64,000 nt of DNA from Serripes groenlandicus. Lineage: Eukaryota; Mollusca; Bivalvia; Cardiida; Cardiidae. Under the pieces are notes generated by a model that was given only the letters and a program-made list of their open reading frames with translations, was not told where the DNA came from and did not search any database. The stretch is taken from assembly GCA_031761405.1 (NCBI GenBank), contig JASEVX010000011.1, positions 26,523,527 through 26,587,526 on the forward strand, read 5' to 3'. Made by a program: the position numbers and the translations under genes. Shown piece by piece: positions 54,601 through 60,600 of this stretch (its first letter is position 1; each line of letters opens with the position of its first letter).

Positions 54601-57600
54601 GGGAAATGGATCGAGTTGCTAGATGACAGTATCTGTTGCTTTTTGTCTACTTCATGTCTGTCGGAGTGGAACATTAATGCAAGTATAATTTTCTCTGAAA
54701 TTTTGATAAATTACCTTTATAACCTGAAAGGTGCTGGAACCGATCTATCTTGATCTATCTTTTCGTAACCCACTTCCCTAAACATTCCATGTTGACAGCA
54801 ATATGCATATTTTTTCAATTCTTGCATGAACATTAAACTAAGTTTTAAACACTGACAAAAGTAACATTTAAAAATAATATATATAGATCATTTTTCCTTT
54901 CTTTTCCTTCTTTATAATAGCATCATGACACATTTGGATGCAAAATTCAGTAGGTGACTTTTAAGTATAGCAAAAGGCGATATTGTTTGTAATGAACAAT
55001 AATTCCTCATTCTGCCACAATTTTTTCAACACCATTTAATAAATGTGTTTTCTTTTATAGAGACTGTTCATATTTTGCCTAGATATCTTCAAAGTCATTT
55101 GCTGCAGATTTGTAGTATGTGGGAAATGGTTAAAACTGGCAATGACAATTCAAATGCATGAGAATCCAAACAGTTCAACCTGAATATATTTACAGACACT
55201 CTTCTTATACTCATGGAAGACAAGCGTAGACCTAGACCATTTGTGCATGAAAAGCTACATATATATCCACTGAACCCTTTCCCACATACAACAAATCTGC
55301 TGCAGACGACATGGAAAACAGTGACAAAAACATGAAAAATCTCCATAAAAGATAGCTTAATTGTTAAATAAAGTTGAAAACATTGTGGCCAAAGGAGAAA
55401 TTGCTCATCATGAGCAATTACACCTTTGGCCACAATGTTTTCAGAAGTCTCTTGCTGCTATTGCGTCTAAATGCGTCTGCAGGTGGGAAAGGGTTAAACT
55501 TACAGTGATCAAGGGAAAGAGAAGTTCAGCTGAATTCACAAGTTATTTATTTGTCATCCTTCCCTGAGCATTCATACTTGTGAAACTGTTAACCCTTGTT
55601 ACAGTTATCCCCTTATTTAACCCTTCCCCACATACAGCAAATCTGCAGCAAATGAATTTGAAATCATGCAGTATGTACAAAAGAAACTATAGTCATTGGA
55701 TTGAGTTGAAAACATTGTGGCAAAAGGAGAAATTGCATGAACAATTTCTCCTCGGTCACAATGTTTTCAGAAGCCGCTGGTGCAAAGGCGTCATAAAACG
55801 TCTGTATGTAAGAAAGGGTTAATTCTGGCAGTGATATTACTTTTTTAATTTTATGACCAAAAAATAAATAATTGTACATCCTTTTTTTCTCACGTTCCCA
55901 CATGTTTAATACTTGTTAACCTTTTTTTCTCTCTCCCTTTTTTGATGACTGCAGCATGACTTTTGAAATCAATGTGATGCTTTTGAAGTGCAATTTCTTC
56001 TTTTCAACAATGTTCCACCTCTTGTTACACATGTCAGTTCTCTACTCTTTACAAACAGTGTAGAAGCATTTAGACAAAGTTGCGAAAAATGACTAGGAGA
56101 AATTGCTTATCCCTTTCCCTCATATAGACGCTTTCTGACGCCTCTGCAGCAGACGGCTTTTTGAAAACATAGTAACAAAAGAAGAAATTGCACAAAACGT
56201 GCAATTTCTCCTTTTGTCACAATGTTTTCGACTTCTAGTCAAAGGTTATCCATTCAATTATAGAGATTTTCCATTATTTGACAAAATATGATCAAAGTCG
56301 TCTGCTGCATAATTGTTGTATGAGGGAAAGGGTTAAAATGAACCATTTCCCTTGGAACATAACATACAAAATTTTTGCAGCAGACAACTTTGAAAACATG
56401 TTGGTGAAACTATCGAAAATATTCAAAAATAAAAGTATAATTATTGAATAGAGTAGCAAATATTGTGGTAAAAGGAGAAATTGCTCATCATGAGCAATTC
56501 CTTCTTTTATCGCAGTGTTTTCAAAAGTTGTCAGCTGCTGTTGCATCAAAATGCATTTGCAATTGGAAAAGGGATCATTCTGTTCTATAAGTATACTTTC
56601 ATTTACAAAAGTTTCCCATAGATTTGCCTACAGATGTATTTTAAACAGGGTTAAAAACCTTTAAAATTACCGTATCAGTGCTATAACCCTTCCCCACATA
56701 CAACAAATATGCAGCAGACAACTTTGAAAACATCTAGTGAAAAGAATAGAAAATCTTTTTTAATTGAAAGTATATTCAATGAAGAGTTGAAAACATTGTG
56801 ACAAATGGAGAACTTTCTACATTTGCCACAATGTTTTTTATTTAAAAGTCGTCTGCAGCAGATGCGTCAAAAACGTCTATATCAAGGGAAAGGGTTATCT
56901 TATATTGTGAAACCAAATGCAGATACATCTTAACTGTTCTGCATAATGATATGAAACACTGATTGAACTAGTCACAATTTCTGATATCTTCTTTTCAATC
57001 AAGTCTTCATCCCAATTAATTCAATATTTTCCCATGAAAATTCACTGGTGTAAATATAGCAGTATCTCATAATTGCTTGTCAGAAATGTTCTATAAAAAT
57101 AACCCAAACTACCCTTGCTTTCATAAATAAGCATTTACACTTTAGACATCTGTAAAAGCAATGAAGGAAAGCAGAATATGCTTACTGTCTGTGGGCAATA
57201 CTTGAACACCAACCACACTGCATCAATAACTAGATTGATTAGGGTTTAACTCAGTTTTCAACCCTTTCTCAGTCAAATCATGGCAGCCAGTTTACTTATG
57301 CATGTGTTTCCTGGCTTCATCACACCAGAATTCTAAACAACAGTCTTTCAAAACAACTGGCTGCTTTTTCCACATAGACTTTAAGCCAATTGGTGGAAGA
57401 CGAATGGGGCACATTGACTTCTGTCAAAGGTCGGAAAGGGGTTCAAACTCATACCCCCTGGATTGACAGCCCACATGGCTACCGGGGCTCGATAACAAGT
57501 TATTGAAAACAAGGGCACCGCAAAGCAGATGCATCCCCTCGGTATTCAAAGTCCAATTTTGACCTTGACCTTTAACCTAGACTTCTAGACCTTGCCATAT

Positions 57601-60600
57601 ACTAACTGCATACCAAGTTTGGTTAAGATCGTTTGAAGGATGTTCAGTGTAGAGTGGTCACAAGATTGTTACGGACAGACGCACAGACGGATGAACAAAC
57701 AGACAGTCCTGTTACTATATCCCCATCGTAAACTTCGTTAGCCGAGGGGATAATTAAAAATTCTGTAAGTGATGACACAATGAAACAGTACATACCACTA
57801 GAGCGTAGAGGTAGCTTTGTAATGTAAATTCCTAGCGATTCCCTTTCACCAGGCTCAATGTCGGTTTGATTTGGTGGCAAGGAGTCTTGTGATTCTGATC
57901 TCTGTGGTGCTGCAGCAGTGATGGTTGACTTGGGTCTCTCTTTACTACTACTGTAAATACAGAACAGCAATATACCATGTGATTAAAGTAAATCAGGATA
58001 TAAAAATTGGTTGATTTGTGTTTAACATGAGTGTTCAAGGATCACATGTGTCGCCTGTCAAAATGTTTTAAGTCTGACAGACTGACAAATGAACAGATGA
58101 CACAGAAGTGATCCCTACGAATCTGTCTATGAAGACAGGAGACTTAAAAAGATTTTCAACTGTTTACCTGATATATGCCATTCAAATTCAACTGGTTTGA
58201 AAACATCTGGTACAGAAATCTTGGAAATTTTTGTTGTATAACTTGCACGAGAAGGAAAAAAGCTCTTTCCACAATATTTTCAAAAGCTGTGTGGAACAAA
58301 GGCATCCAGTCATCTGGAATGTGGGGACTGCATTCTATAAAAGGATGCAGTTTCAACTGTTTCATTTGCATGCTTGGTAGATTGTCATAAATCTGGCTCT
58401 TATTCTGTTTGAATTGATTCAAAATCAATCCAATTCAATCAGTTCCAATTATAGCCAGTTCAATTATTATGGTTTGTAAATCAATAGCAATCATAAAATT
58501 CATATAAATATGTTATAAAGAGGAGAAAAAGCAAAGCAGTTGTAACAAAATAAAGAAACACATCATCAGTTATCAGAGCTCTAGATAAGGGGTGTTTTGC
58601 ATGTTCTAAAATCCTTATTTGACACTCTAACCCTATGTTGTGAGAATTCTTTTGAGTACCCACAACATATGGTTTGCTTTAATAATAAGAGAGAAATTGT
58701 GGAGAAAAGAGCTGAATACCCCTCCTTATCTGGAACTCTGAGTAATAACAAAATAAAGAAACACATTAACAGCTTCCCCGATACAGTCCACTCCCAATAT
58801 ATCTGCAGAAGACAATTTTTGAAAACTTTTAAAAAACTCTGTAACAAATTCAAGCTTCCAACATTCCAAGTGTTACTATTTTTCCCTCAGATATTTTCAA
58901 AGCAGATGAATCTTAACCCTGTCCCACATACAGCAAAATTGCAGCAGATGACTTTGAAAACATGGAACATCTGTTTCAATGTAAGCTTAATTACTGAACG
59001 TTGAAAAAAATTGTGACAAATGGTTTGTTTGTTTGGAGTTTAACGCCGCTTTCAACAGCTTTGGTCATATCACGGCGGTCAGTGCACCTACCCATGTTTT
59101 CCTGGCTTTCCCACACCAGTACTTACACAACATTCTTTCGAAGCCACTGACTACTTTCTCACATAGATCAGAGGTGAGAGGCAATGGAAAACATCGCCCG
59201 AAAGAATGTCGCCGCAACCGGGTATCGAACCCGTGACCTCCAGATCACGAGTCAGATACGCTACCAATTGAGCTACCAGACAAATGGAAAAATTACTCGT
59301 TGTCACAATGTTTTTTTCAAAAGTCGTCTGCTGCAGAGGCGTCAGAACGTGGAAAAGGATTAATAAATACTGTATCAGGGAGACATTTAAAACAAAGAGC
59401 ATGCTACAAACCTTGCAGACCCACTGCCACTCGAAGACGAGCTACTCCGACTACTTCCCGACGAAGACCGAGACCGGTCTACCGTTTCCGACTTTTTCTT
59501 TTTCTTGCCATGCTTTTCGCTGGATTGAGAAGTGGAGTGGGTGGGGGAGGATGCGGGGATGGATGACGCAGTTTTGGGTTTTTCAAAACCATCTTTGCTT
59601 GTTCCATCAACTGGATAGACGCGAGAGGTTCCAGGCGTCCATTTCGCACCCCGACTGAAATGAGGAGAAATTGCACTCATGTTATGGCCAAGGTTAAATC
59701 AAGAAGTGGTTATTAAGGTAGGGAAATGCTTGGTGTAACTGTCAAAGAAACTTAGTTTAATTAGGCAGAAAAAACTCAACATTCAAATTGGCTGCAAAAT
59801 GCATCACACAAACAACACACAATTGAAAAGGGCAATAAAAAGGCATTGTTCTTTCTTCTATTGCCTATAAAGCATGCGCATGTTTTAATGAAGATATAGA
59901 TAATCTTAACCCTTTCCCATCTATAGTTCTAAGCATCTTGACGCATGTGTAGCAAACAACTTTTGAAAACATTGTGTCAAAAGGAGAAATTGACATTTTC
60001 AAAGTCGTCAGCTGCAGATTTGAAGTATATGGGAAAGGGTTAAGAATCTACAGCATAGGGCTTAATGTAGTAAAACCCGAGATTTTGTACGAGAAATATC
60101 TGTTTTCTTCTACTTATAAAGGCTTCATGTCTACCATGTCAATCCCCTTTACCCTTTCCCACATACAGCAAATCTGCAGCAGACCACTTTGATAACATCT
60201 AGGCAAAAGTATGGAAACTATATTAACCCTTTCCCTCATACGACAATTCTGCAGCAGAAGACTTTGAACATATTTTGTCAAAAAATAGATAATCTCTTTA
60301 AATGAATGGATAACCTATGACTAAAAGTGGAAAACATTGTGGCAAAAGGAGAAATTGCTTGTTTTGAGCAATTTCTTCTTTTGTCACTATGTTTTCAAAA
60401 AGCTGTCTGCTGCAGATGAGGGAAAGGGTTGATGAAAGTGTATTTATTGGATTGAGTTGAAAACATTGTGGGAAAAGCTATCTGCTGCAGAGGCGTCAGA
60501 AAGCATCTGTATGAGGGAAAGGGGGGTTAAAAGTATACAATAGTTCAGTACCATTATTGCAATCCTCAGCTAGAATATAAATATATGCCCCATTTTAGTA

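Noticed and set aside
59208..59278. tRNA-like sequence on the minus strand with good A and B boxes
   Set aside because: It is the head of a SINE: it continues into a conserved body and AAAC tail, with a target duplication on both sides, and does not end as a mature tRNA gene.
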